Shown piece by piece: positions 35,334 to 43,645 of a stretch of 64,000 bases of DNA; the stretch's first letter is position 1; each line of letters opens with the position of its first letter. This DNA comes from Rhodococcus tibetensis (lineage in GTDB: Bacteria > Actinomycetota > Actinomycetes > Mycobacteriales > Mycobacteriaceae). The notes below the pieces were generated by a model. That model made no database searches, was not told the origin of the DNA, and saw nothing but the letters and a program-made list of their open reading frames with translations. The stretch lies in the NCBI RefSeq assembly GCF_024438035.1, contig NZ_JANFQF010000019.1, positions 55,676-119,675 of the forward strand, in the 5' to 3' direction. The position numbers and the translations under genes were made by a program.

Positions 35334-36161
35334 TTACTTCTCGACCGGTACACCGACCAGCGAGCCGTATTCGACCCACGAGCCGTCGTAGTTTCGAACT
35401 TCAGGGTAGCCGAGCAGTTCGTGGAGCACGAACCAACTGTGCGCCGAACGTTCCCCGATCCTGCAGTAGACGATGATGTCGTCCGCCTCGTCGAGACCCG
35501 CATCGGCGTAGAGGGCGCGGAGCTCGTTCTCTCCCAGGAAGGTGCCGTCGTCGGCTGCCGTCTTGGACCACGGGACGTTGACGGCCGTCGGAATATGCCC
35601 GGCAACCTGCGGTTGCTCTTGCGGATAATGCGCCGGGGCGAGGATCTTGCCAGAGAATTCGTCGGGAGAGCGGACGTCGACAATGCCTGTCCTTCCGATC
35701 TGCTCGATGACCTCGTCGCGGTGCGCGCGAATCCCGGACACCGGTTCGGACGCGACGTAGTCGGTGACCGGTCGGATGACGTCTCCGCTCGAGAGCGGGC
35801 GCCCGTCGAGTTCCCACTTCTTGCGTCCGCCGTCGAGCAGTCGCACGTCTCGGTGCCCGTAGAGCTTGAAGTACCAGTAGGCGTAGGCGGCAAACCAGTT
35901 GTTGTTTCCGCCGTACAAAATCACCGTATCGTTGTTCGCGATACCTTTGGCCGACAGGAGATTTCCGAACGATCGCTGGTCGATGAAGTCGCGGCGGACC
36001 GGATCTTGCAGATCGCGCTTCCAGTCGATGCGGACCGCGCCGTCGATGTGGTTGATGTCGTATTGCGCGGTGTCCTCGTCCACCTCGACCAGTACGACAT
36101 CAGGGTCCGGCGCGTGGTCGATGACCCAGTCGGCGTCGACCAGAAAAGTGCTTCTACTCAT
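35334..36161 (-). CDS. sseA: Thiosulfate sulfurtransferase (rhodanese, two domains)
   Basis: 275 residues; ATG 36161 has AAGGA five bases upstream. Two rhodanese domains: an inactive N-terminal one ([39 protein letters not shown]) and an active C-terminal one with Cys233 in [13 protein letters not shown], the loop found in mycobacterial CysA/SseA. It transfers sulfane sulfur from thiosulfate to an acceptor, releasing sulfite. The sulfite reductase starts divergently 96 bases away, so sulfite from this reaction may be reduced there. A HemQ-like remnant follows in the same direction. Confidence 0.9.
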   Translation of the reverse strand: MSRSTFLVDADWVIDHAPDPDVVLVEVDEDTAQYDINHIDGAVRIDWKRDLQDPVRRDFIDQRSFGNLLSAKGIANNDTVILYGGNNNWFAAYAYWYFKLYGHRDVRLLDGGRKKWELDGRPLSSGDVIRPVTDYVASEPVSGIRAHRDEVIEQIGRTGIVDVRSPDEFSGKILAPAHYPQEQPQVAGHIPTAVNVPWSKTAADDGTFLGENELRALYADAGLDEADDIIVYCRIGERSAHSWFVLHELLGYPEVRNYDGSWVEYGSLVGVPVEK

Positions 36162-36201
36162 GTTCATCCTTCGCTCGGGTAATAGCTCGTGCATACATAG
36201 T

Positions 36202-36226
36202 TAGCACACGATCTATTCGTGCGCTA
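36202..36226. promoter_or_regulatory. Operator-like inverted repeat between sulfurtransferase and sulfite reductase
   Basis: TAGCACACGA (36202-36211), spacer TCTAT, TCGTGCGCTA (36217-36226): 10-bp arms with one mismatch, in the middle of the 96-base divergent gap. A single regulator bound here could control both genes. Confidence 0.55.
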
Positions 36227-36257
36227 TATTTTGGCCACACTATTTGGAGGACCATCG

Positions 36258-37940
36258 ATGACGACACCGAGAACCCGCCCTACCGCAGTGAAGCCCCTAC
36301 GAAAAGAGGGGCAGTGGGCACAGGGCGAACGCGAACCGCTCAACATCAATGAGCAGGTGAAGCAGGACGACGACGGCCTTAATGTCCGCAAGCGGATCGA
36401 GGAGGTGTACTGCCACACCGGTGTCGCCGGCATCGACCCGACCGATCGACGCAGTCGCTTTCGCTGGTGGGGCCTCTACACCCAGAGAGCACCCGGCATC
36501 GACGGCGGTCGAACAGCCACCCTGACCCCCGAGGAGCTCGAGGACGAGCACTTCATGCTCCGCATCCGAATCGACGGTGGGGCTCTGACAACCGAGCAGC
36601 TAAGGGTCGTCGGCGAAGTCTCCAGGCAGTTCGCCCGCGATACAGCGGATCTGACCGACCGTCAGAATATTCAGCTGCACTGGATTCGAGTGGAGGATTT
36701 GCCGGAGATCTGGCGTCGACTCGAAGGTGTCGGCCTGACGACCGCAGAATCCGCCGGAGACACTCCCCGTGTCGTACTCGGTTCACCCATGGCCGGGATC
36801 TCTGCCGACGAAGTCCTCGACGCTACGCCCGCCTTACATGAGATCACCCGGCGGTTGATCGCCAACCCTGAGTACTCCAACTTGCCTCGCAAGTTCAAGA
36901 CCGCCATCTCCGGACTACAGGACGTGGTTCACGAGATCAACGATGTCGCGTTCATCGGGGTAGAACACCCGGACTTCGGCCCGGGACTCGACGTCTGGGT
37001 CGGCGGTGGGCTCTCGACGAATCCTCGGATCGGCGAGCGCCTGGGCGCCTGGGTGCCGCTCGAGGACGTGCCCGACGTGTGGATCGGCATTGTGTCCCTC
37101 TTTCGTGACCACGGGTACCGACGCCTGCGGGCGAAGGCACGGCTCAAGTTCCTGGTGGCGGACTGGGGCGTCGAAAAGTTCCGCAACGTGCTGGAGCAGG
37201 AGTACCTCGGACGGCCGATGGCAGATGGGCCCGCGCCGGAACCGCTCGACGAACCACGCGACCACGTCGGTATTCAGCGCCAGAAGAATGGTCTCCACGC
37301 GGTAGGAATCGCACCCGTCGTCGGCAGGGTCGGCGGAACCATGCTCATCGACCTCGCGGGTGCCGCCGAGGCCGCCGGGTCGCGTCGAGTCCGCATCACC
37401 CCGATGCAGAAACTGGTGATCCTCGATGTGCCTGACGAACACATCGGTTCACTGCAATCCGACCTCGAAACCCTAGGATTCCCGTCGCGGCCGACGCCAT
37501 GGCGACGAAGCACCATGGCATGCACCGGCATCGAATTCTGCAAGTACGGAATCGTCGAGACCAAGGCGCGGGCGGCCACCGTCATCACCGAGGTCGAACA
37601 ACGCCTGACCGATATCGAGGATCAGCTCGAACACCCGATCACTATGCATTTCAACGGTTGCCCTAATTCCTGCGCACGGATACAAGTCGCAGACATCGGC
37701 CTCAAAGGAATGATCGTCGCCGACGCCGACTCGAACCAGGTAGAGGGATTCCAGGTGCATCTCGGGGGCAGCCTCGGCTTGGACACAAGCTTCGGGCGCA
37801 AGTTGCGTGGACACAAACTGCCTGCGACCGAGGTCGCCGACTACGTCGAACGCGTGGTTCGCCGCTATGTCGCCGACCGCGTCGAAGCAGAAAAGTTCGC
37901 GTCCTGGGTGCAGCGCGCCGCGGAATCTGATCTCACATGA
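36258..37940 (+). CDS. sir: Ferredoxin-dependent sulfite (or nitrite) reductase
   Basis: 560 residues; ATG 36258 follows TTTGGAGGACC. The siroheme/4Fe-4S protein has two Cys clusters: MACTGIEFCKYG near 37518 and FNGCPNSCARIQ near 37655, the CxnC...CxxxC arrangement that binds the cluster bridged to siroheme. Pseudo-repeat half domains include LTDRQNIQLHWI. In actinobacteria such proteins (NirA/Sir) reduce sulfite to sulfide with ferredoxin. The divergent sulfurtransferase supports sulfite over nitrite. It overlaps the aminotransferase by four bases. Confidence 0.9.
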   Translation: MTTPRTRPTAVKPLRKEGQWAQGEREPLNINEQVKQDDDGLNVRKRIEEVYCHTGVAGIDPTDRRSRFRWWGLYTQRAPGIDGGRTATLTPEELEDEHFMLRIRIDGGALTTEQLRVVGEVSRQFARDTADLTDRQNIQLHWIRVEDLPEIWRRLEGVGLTTAESAGDTPRVVLGSPMAGISADEVLDATPALHEITRRLIANPEYSNLPRKFKTAISGLQDVVHEINDVAFIGVEHPDFGPGLDVWVGGGLSTNPRIGERLGAWVPLEDVPDVWIGIVSLFRDHGYRRLRAKARLKFLVADWGVEKFRNVLEQEYLGRPMADGPAPEPLDEPRDHVGIQRQKNGLHAVGIAPVVGRVGGTMLIDLAGAAEAAGSRRVRITPMQKLVILDVPDEHIGSLQSDLETLGFPSRPTPWRRSTMACTGIEFCKYGIVETKARAATVITEVEQRLTDIEDQLEHPITMHFNGCPNSCARIQVADIGLKGMIVADADSNQVEGFQVHLGGSLGLDTSFGRKLRGHKLPATEVADYVERVVRRYVADRVEAEKFASWVQRAAESDLT

Positions 37941-39019
37941 TTCGGCATCGCGCCAGCATCCTCGAAATGGACGGTTACATACCCGGGCGCGTCGGGCCGC
38001 TCGCTCGCTCGGCAGCGATGCTTGCATCGAACGAATCACCCTTTCCCCCGCTGGAGAGGGTGCAGGCGGCGATCCGCACCAGCATTACGCACACGAACCG
38101 CTACCCCGACTTCGCAAGCAATGACCTGACCGGCGCTCTCGCACAACGATGGCATCTCCCGGCCGATCACGTCGTCGTCGACAGCGGCTCGAGCACACTG
38201 CTTCGTAACATCGTCATCGCCTGCGCCGGCCCCGGAACAGATGTTCTCTACCCGTGGCCGTCCTTCTCGAGTTACGAACACGCTGCGCAATTAGTGGGCG
38301 CGACCCCCATTCGAGTCGAGCTCACTTCCGAGTACCGACTCGACCTGGACCGCATCGCCGCCGCAATCACCGACCGCACACGTGTGGTGTTCCTGTGCCT
38401 TCCCAACAACCCCACCGGCACGACCGTCGATCAGGCCGCCCTCGAATCCTTCTTGGAGGCTGTGCCCGATGATCTAGTAGTCGTGGTCGACGAATGCTAC
38501 CGCGAGTTCGTCACCGACCCGAACGCGGCCAGCGGTACCAGACTTCTCGGCCGGTTTCCCAACGTTGTCGTCCTGAAGTCACTGTCGAAGTCGGCAGGAT
38601 TGGCGGGGCTGCGTATCGGTTATGCACTGTCGTCCCCGGAGGTCTGCGCTCTCCTCAGGGCGGTACAGGTTCCCTTCTCCGTCTCATCTGTCGCCCAGGC
38701 TGCTGCCCTCGCGTGTCTCGAACCCGAGGCGATGAGTGCACTCGAATCCCGGATCACCGCAACGGTGTCGGAGCGAAGCCGGATTTCTCGTGCGTTGTCG
38801 GCCGAGGGAGTCGAGGTCGTCCCCAGCCAGGCGAATTTCTTGTTCCTCCCCCGGCAACACGGTGCCATGGCGAAGGTCCGACAGCTGGCGGATCGCAGTG
38901 TGTTCGTCCGACAGGTCGGACCCGAGGGAATTCGAATCTCAATAGGCAGTCGGCGCGACAACGACCATCTACTCGCGTGCGTTGACGTTCTGAGCAACCG
39001 GCAGGTCATGGCCGGCTAA
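37937..39019 (+). CDS. PLP-dependent aminotransferase, histidinol-phosphate aminotransferase-like
   Basis: 360 residues, fold type I. The pyridoxal Lys is in VVLKSLSKSAGLAGLRIGYA; other motifs are MLASNESPFPP, LPNNPTGT and VVVVDECYREFV. Pattern and length fit the HisC/PvdN-like class, also used for aromatic amino acids. ATG 37937 overlaps the sulfite reductase stop (ATGA), so the two are co-translated. Why a sulfite reductase should be coupled to such an aminotransferase is not evident; a role with a sulfur-containing amino acid or a sulfonate is possible but unproven. Confidence 0.85.
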   Translation: MIRHRASILEMDGYIPGRVGPLARSAAMLASNESPFPPLERVQAAIRTSITHTNRYPDFASNDLTGALAQRWHLPADHVVVDSGSSTLLRNIVIACAGPGTDVLYPWPSFSSYEHAAQLVGATPIRVELTSEYRLDLDRIAAAITDRTRVVFLCLPNNPTGTTVDQAALESFLEAVPDDLVVVVDECYREFVTDPNAASGTRLLGRFPNVVVLKSLSKSAGLAGLRIGYALSSPEVCALLRAVQVPFSVSSVAQAAALACLEPEAMSALESRITATVSERSRISRALSAEGVEVVPSQANFLFLPRQHGAMAKVRQLADRSVFVRQVGPEGIRISIGSRRDNDHLLACVDVLSNRQVMAG

Positions 39020-39478
39020 TCGACAGACGGCTTTCACTCGCGCAGACAATCGCAGTGGGAGCCCATCTAGTGTCTGACGACACAACGAGATGCCGTCGCT
39101 ACGGACGCTGTGGACCGACCACTAGGACCGAAAGGTTCGCGGTCGGGCCCATCGCACCGCGTAAGGGCAGCATCGACCTCGTCGATGGCAACGCGGTGCC
39201 GTCCCCACGCGCGCGAGCACGCCTCGTATATGCGTGCGCCTCCAGGTCGCTCTCAGTACCGGTATGACGCTCTTCCAGCACAGCACCGGTCGCATGGTTC
39301 TGTCACACCCGCGAGAGAGGCCGCCCATCCCACTGGTCCGCTACGCGTGCACCGACGCCGATTCGATCAATCAACGCTTCACTGGCGGGGAGGGTTGACC
39401 AACTGGCGCCAGTCGGGCATCCTGGTCATTAATGGAACAGCGTGCCACTGAGAGGCACACATCGAAGGGTTCAGCCTC
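39020..39478. promoter_or_regulatory. Promoter region of the acyl-CoA dehydrogenase operon with a 12-bp palindrome
   Basis: 459 bases without a supported gene. Near the right end, TTGACC (39395-39400) is followed at once by the perfect palindrome ACTGGCGCCAGT (39402-39413), where a bound protein would block the promoter. The ATG of the first gene is 66 bases further on. The left part shows no signals. Confidence 0.45.
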
Positions 39479-40669
39479 ATGACTGCAGTAGTTGACGACA
39501 TCGGGTCGTCCGGAACCGAATTCCTCACCGAAGAGCGTCTCGCGATCCAGGCGATGGCGCGGGAGTTCGCCACCAAGGAAGTACTGCCGGTGGCGAACGA
39601 GCTCGACCCGGTCAAGGGTGACATTCCGATGGAATTGCGCCGGAAGATGGCGGATCTGGGTTTCTTCGGGGTTCTCATTCCGGAGCAGTACGGCGGATTG
39701 GGCCTCGGTGTCTTCGAGTACGCCGTCATTGTCGAGGAACTTGCCCGCGCGTGGATGAGTGTGTCCAGTTTGATCGCTCGTGGACAGCAGTTCACAGCGG
39801 GCTTCACCGAGGAGCAGCGCCGAAAGTACCTGCCTCGGATGGCGACTGGAGACTTCCTCAGCGCTTTTGCCCTTTCCGAGCCCGATGCTGGATCCGATGT
39901 GGCAGCTCTATCCACTCGGGCGGCCAGGGACGCAGATGGGTGGCGGATCAACGGCCAGAAGATGTGGTGCACGTTCGCCGACGGAGCCGACTACCTCCAG
40001 GTTTTTGCTCGTACGGCACCACTCGACCGCGAACATCGGTCCCGCGGAATCAGCTGCTTCATCATGCCGAAACCTCGTGGGGAGCTGCCCGAGGGTGTCA
40101 CAGGTACGCCGGTACGCAAGATCGGGTACCACGGGTGGCGAACGTGGGAACTTTCATTCGACAACGCCTACGCCGCGGCTGATGCCCTGGTGGGGCCGGA
40201 GGGTGAAGGCTTCAAGGTCGCGATGGGAGACCTCGAGACTGCCCGAATCCACACCGCTGCACGAGCGATTGGTGTCGCGCGCGGTGCGCTCGAGGACTCG
40301 ATTTCCTATGTACAGCAACGCGTTCAATTCGGGCGACCGATCGGGGACAACCAGGCCATCCGATTCAAGATCGCGCACATGGCCACCGAGGTGGAGGCAG
40401 CGCGCTCACTGATGTATCGCATATGCGCGGCGGTCGACGCTGGCAAGTCCAGCACGGTGGAGGCGTCCATGGTCAAGTACTTCGCGACGGAGATGGCCGA
40501 GCGGGTAACCAGCGAGGCACTTCAGATCCATGGAGGTGCCGGATACACCACCGACTTCGCCGTCGAACGGCACTGGCGGGACGCGAAACTCACCAAAATC
40601 TTCGAGGGCACCTCAGAAATCCAGCTGAAGATCATCTCGGATTCGATCCTCGGAAGGCAAGCACGATGA
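39479..40669 (+). CDS. Acyl-CoA dehydrogenase
   Basis: 396 residues. All standard parts are present: LGFFGVLIPEQYGGLGLGVF, FALSEPDAGSDVAALSTRA (FAD contact), RVQFGRPIGDNQAIRFKIA, and IHGGAGYTTDFAVERHWRDA followed by IFEGTSEIQ with the catalytic Glu. It should oxidise an acyl-CoA made by the CoA-transferase whose ATG overlaps its stop (ATGA). It is first of four tightly linked genes. A methylsuccinyl-CoA-type or glutaryl-CoA-type substrate would fit the lyase and hydratase downstream, but active-site residues were not compared. Confidence 0.9.
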   Translation: MTAVVDDIGSSGTEFLTEERLAIQAMAREFATKEVLPVANELDPVKGDIPMELRRKMADLGFFGVLIPEQYGGLGLGVFEYAVIVEELARAWMSVSSLIARGQQFTAGFTEEQRRKYLPRMATGDFLSAFALSEPDAGSDVAALSTRAARDADGWRINGQKMWCTFADGADYLQVFARTAPLDREHRSRGISCFIMPKPRGELPEGVTGTPVRKIGYHGWRTWELSFDNAYAAADALVGPEGEGFKVAMGDLETARIHTAARAIGVARGALEDSISYVQQRVQFGRPIGDNQAIRFKIAHMATEVEAARSLMYRICAAVDAGKSSTVEASMVKYFATEMAERVTSEALQIHGGAGYTTDFAVERHWRDAKLTKIFEGTSEIQLKIISDSILGRQAR

Positions 40670-41877
40670 GATTTCCGCCCGAGGGACCACTGAACGATGT
40701 GGTGGTGGTCGACCTGACCACAATGCTCGCCGGGCCATTCGCCACCATGGTCTTGGCGGACCTGGGTGCCGACGTGATCAAGGTCGAACCACCTCATGGT
40801 GACTTCATCCGAGAACAGGGACCGTTCGCACCGGACGACGAATTACACGCATTCGGCGGCTATTTTCAGAGCGTCAATCGCAACAAACGTGGGGTAGTTC
40901 TCGACCTCACCACTGAAGCGGGCCGCACCTCGTTGCTCGAACTCGTCGCACACGCTGACGTCGTAGTCGAGAACTTTCGCCACGGGGTGATGGACCGGCT
41001 CGGACTATCCTACGAGCGCCTCCGAGAGGCCAATCCCCACCTCGTGTACGCGGCGATCCGCGGATTCGGTGACGAACGCACCGGTAGCAGCCCGATGCGG
41101 GACTGGCCCGCCTACGACATCACCGTCCAAGCCCTCAGCGGCCTCATGGAGATCACTGGCGAACCCGACCGCCCCCCGATCAAGACGGGTCCCGGGCTCG
41201 GGGACACCGTGCCCGCACTGTTCGCGGTTATCGGCGTGCTGTCGGCCGTGCACCGTGCACGCCGCGACGGGGTCGGTAGTTTCGTCGACGTGTCGATGTA
41301 CGACGCCATGCTGGCAATGTGCGAACGCACCGTGTACCAGCACTCCTACACGGGTGATGTGCCGACGCGGCAAGGAAACAGCCACCCCCTACTCTGCCCT
41401 TTCGATGTGGTCCCGGCCGCTGACGGGTGGGTCAGTATTGCTGCGCCGGGCAATAATCACTGGCAGCAACTCTGCGTGGTGATCGGTCGCCCCGAGTTGG
41501 CAACGGACAAGCGCACACTGGACAACGTCAGTCGGCTCGCCAATCGTGACTTCACGATGTCTGCGGTCACCGAATGGACCACCACGCGGACAAAGAATCA
41601 GATCATGGAAGCACTCGGCGGCAAGGTGCCTGTCGCACCAGTCAATACCGTCGAGGACATCTACACCGATCCACATGTACACGCCCGTAACATGTTGGTC
41701 GAGGTCGATCATCCCGGCGTACCCCGTCCGTTGACGATCGCCAACACCCCGATCAAATTCGCGGATGCGCCCCCGACCCAACTTCGGCGAGCGCCGCTGC
41801 TGGGCGAACATACCGATGAAGTGTTGGCCCAGTTCGAGAACACCACAGCTGTATACCAACTCGAAGAAACAAGATAG
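40666..41877 (+). CDS. Type III CoA-transferase (CaiB/BaiF family)
   Basis: 403 residues. VVVVDLTTMLAGPFATMVLA is the family N-terminus, with DLGADVIKVEPPHGDFIREQ, SVNRNKRGVVLDL and VVENFRHGVMDRLGLSYERL. The catalytic Asp is expected in MRDWPAYDITVQALSGLM. These enzymes move CoA between carboxylic acids without ATP. Known members include succinyl-CoA:itaconate, mesaconyl-CoA and formyl-CoA transferases. The downstream lyase and hydratase point to a dicarboxylic acid acceptor. Confidence 0.9.
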   Translation: MRFPPEGPLNDVVVVDLTTMLAGPFATMVLADLGADVIKVEPPHGDFIREQGPFAPDDELHAFGGYFQSVNRNKRGVVLDLTTEAGRTSLLELVAHADVVVENFRHGVMDRLGLSYERLREANPHLVYAAIRGFGDERTGSSPMRDWPAYDITVQALSGLMEITGEPDRPPIKTGPGLGDTVPALFAVIGVLSAVHRARRDGVGSFVDVSMYDAMLAMCERTVYQHSYTGDVPTRQGNSHPLLCPFDVVPAADGWVSIAAPGNNHWQQLCVVIGRPELATDKRTLDNVSRLANRDFTMSAVTEWTTTRTKNQIMEALGGKVPVAPVNTVEDIYTDPHVHARNMLVEVDHPGVPRPLTIANTPIKFADAPPTQLRRAPLLGEHTDEVLAQFENTTAVYQLEETR

Positions 41878-41886
41878 GGAGATCCC

Positions 41887-42864
41887 ATGTCGAAATCGCA
41901 ACGCCCGCGGCGGTCCTGCCTCGCGGTGCCAGGCTCGAGCCCCAAGATGATCGAGAAGGCGAAGGGCCTCGACGCCGATCAAGTCTTCCTCGACCTCGAG
42001 GACGCCTGCGCACCACTCGCGAAGCCCGGCGCGCGCAAGACCATCGTCGCCGCACTCAACGAAGGCGGCTGGGGATCGAAGATCCGCGTAGTGCGAGTCA
42101 ACGACCTCACCACCCATTGGACCTACCGGGACGTGGTCGAGGTCGTCGAAGGAGCGGGTGAGAACCTCGACTGCATCATGCTTCCCAAGGTGCAGTCCGC
42201 AGCCCAGATCGCTTGGCTGGACCTGACTTTGACCCAGATCGAAAAGACCATGGGGTTCGAGGTCGGGCGTATCGGCATCGAAGCGCAGATCGAGGACGCC
42301 GCCGGACTGATCAACGTCGACGAGATCGCGGCCGCCTCTGCGCGCACCGAAACGATCATCTTCGGACCGGCAGACTTCATGGCAAGCATCAACATGAAGT
42401 CACTGGTCATCGGTGAGCAGCCCCCAGGCTACGAAATCGGGGACGCGTTTCACTACCCGCTGATGCGAATCTTGATGGCAGCTAGGGCAAACGGACTACA
42501 GGCGATCGACGGTCCCTATGTGCAAATCCGAAACGTCGACGGCTTCCGTCAGGTAGCCGGCCGTGCCGCCGCCCTCGGCTACGACGGAAAGTGGGTGCTG
42601 CACCCTGGCCAGATCGAGGCGGCGAACCACACCTTCAGTCCCGCACAGGCCGATTACGACCATGCCGAAAACATCCTCGCCGCCTACGAGTGGTTCACCT
42701 CCGATCGAGGTGGCCGCAAGGGCGCCGTCATGCTGGGTGACGAGATGATCGACGAAGCATCCCGCAAAATGGCGCTTGTCATCGCAGGTCAGGGCCGCGC
42801 CGCGGGCATGGAACGCCTCGACATATGGCAGGCCGAACCCGAAACCGCGAAGACCGGAGTCTGA
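41887..42864 (+). CDS. HpcH/HpaI-family CoA ester lyase (CitE-like, malyl/citramalyl-CoA lyase type)
   Basis: 325 residues. SCLAVPGSSPKMIEKAKGL, VFLDLEDACAPLAKPGARK, GIEAQIEDAAGLINVDEIA (Mg-binding Glu) and IFGPADFMASINMKSL are those of beta-methylmalyl/citramalyl-CoA lyases; GKWVLHPGQIEAANHTF is the C-terminal signature. It would cleave a 3-hydroxyacyl dicarboxylate CoA ester, for instance citramalyl-CoA to pyruvate and acetyl-CoA. It lies nine bases after the CoA-transferase and three before the MaoC gene. Confidence 0.9.
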   Translation: MSKSQRPRRSCLAVPGSSPKMIEKAKGLDADQVFLDLEDACAPLAKPGARKTIVAALNEGGWGSKIRVVRVNDLTTHWTYRDVVEVVEGAGENLDCIMLPKVQSAAQIAWLDLTLTQIEKTMGFEVGRIGIEAQIEDAAGLINVDEIAAASARTETIIFGPADFMASINMKSLVIGEQPPGYEIGDAFHYPLMRILMAARANGLQAIDGPYVQIRNVDGFRQVAGRAAALGYDGKWVLHPGQIEAANHTFSPAQADYDHAENILAAYEWFTSDRGGRKGAVMLGDEMIDEASRKMALVIAGQGRAAGMERLDIWQAEPETAKTGV

Positions 42865-42867
42865 ACC

Positions 42868-43398
42868 GTGACAACCACCGAGAAAGAACAGAACATGCAG
42901 TTCGGCCGTTACCTGGAGGACTTCGAGGTGGGCGCCATCTACAAGCACTGGCCAGGCAAGACCGTCACCGAATACGACGATCACTTGTTCTGCCTGCTCA
43001 CGATGAACCACCACCCCTTGCACATCAACACTCACTTCGCCAGCGAAACAACAGATTTCGGTCGCAACGTGGTGGTAGGCAACTACATCTACTCGCTCCT
43101 GCTCGGCATGTCGGTACAGGATGTGTCCGGCAAAGCGATCGCTAATCTCGAGATCGAATCATTGCGGCACGTCAAACCTACGTTCCATGGTGACACTATC
43201 TACGGTGAAACCGAGGTCCTGGAAGTCACCGCCTCGAAGTCCAAGGAGGACCGAGGCGTCGTGTATGTCGAGACCCGCGGCTACAAGCAGGACGGGCAAG
43301 TCGTGTGTATTTTCAGACGCAAAGTTCTCGTACCCAAGCGAAGCTACGCTGACACGCACGGCGGCGACCAACCCGCTCGACCTCTGCCACAAGCGTAG
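42868..43398 (+). CDS. MaoC-family enoyl-CoA hydratase (mesaconyl/itaconyl-CoA hydratase type)
   Basis: 176 residues from GTG 42868 (GGAG upstream), or from ATG 42895. The hydratase motif is MNHHPLHINTHFASETTDFG with the catalytic His and downstream VVGNYIYSLLLGM. NHHPLH is characteristic of hydratases acting on mesaconyl- and related C5-CoA esters. It should make the substrate of the CitE-type lyase encoded immediately upstream. It is the last gene of the four-gene run, and a hairpin follows at 43448. Confidence 0.88.
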   Translation: MTTTEKEQNMQFGRYLEDFEVGAIYKHWPGKTVTEYDDHLFCLLTMNHHPLHINTHFASETTDFGRNVVVGNYIYSLLLGMSVQDVSGKAIANLEIESLRHVKPTFHGDTIYGETEVLEVTASKSKEDRGVVYVETRGYKQDGQVVCIFRRKVLVPKRSYADTHGGDQPARPLPQA

Positions 43399-43447
43399 TC
43401 GCCGGCGCGGGCCGATCGAGGGTACTTGGTTCGTCCGCCGATCCGAA

Positions 43448-43489
43448 GCGGGCTGGGTGTTCACCCGATGAGGCCAGCACCCAGCCCGC
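43448..43489 (+). terminator. Hairpin after the MaoC gene
   Basis: GCGGGCTGGGTG (43448-43459) and CACCCAGCCCGC (43478-43489) form a perfect 12-bp stem with an 18-base loop, 50 bases after the MaoC stop. Probably the end of the four-gene transcript. Confidence 0.55.
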
Positions 43490-43645
43490 CTGATAGAGAT
43501 TCAGCCACCGCAACGGATCTCACGATCCGACGGAGCTTGACAGAGATCGCTGAAAGTTCGACGCTACGGCGAAATGCTGCGCAGATCCCGGCACAACCGC
43601 GGCGTGACCGGCCACGCGGTGCACCACCCCGGAAAAGGAAGCACT

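Noticed and set aside
36258..37940. Assignment of the siroheme enzyme as an assimilatory nitrite reductase
   Set aside because: No nitrate transport or nitrate reductase genes are near, and the divergent gene is a thiosulfate sulfurtransferase, so sulfite is preferred. Sequence motifs alone cannot exclude nitrite.
39020..39394. Small plus-strand gene (113 codons open)
   Set aside because: Arg/Ser-rich translation without a fold-like pattern or RBS; treated as intergenic.
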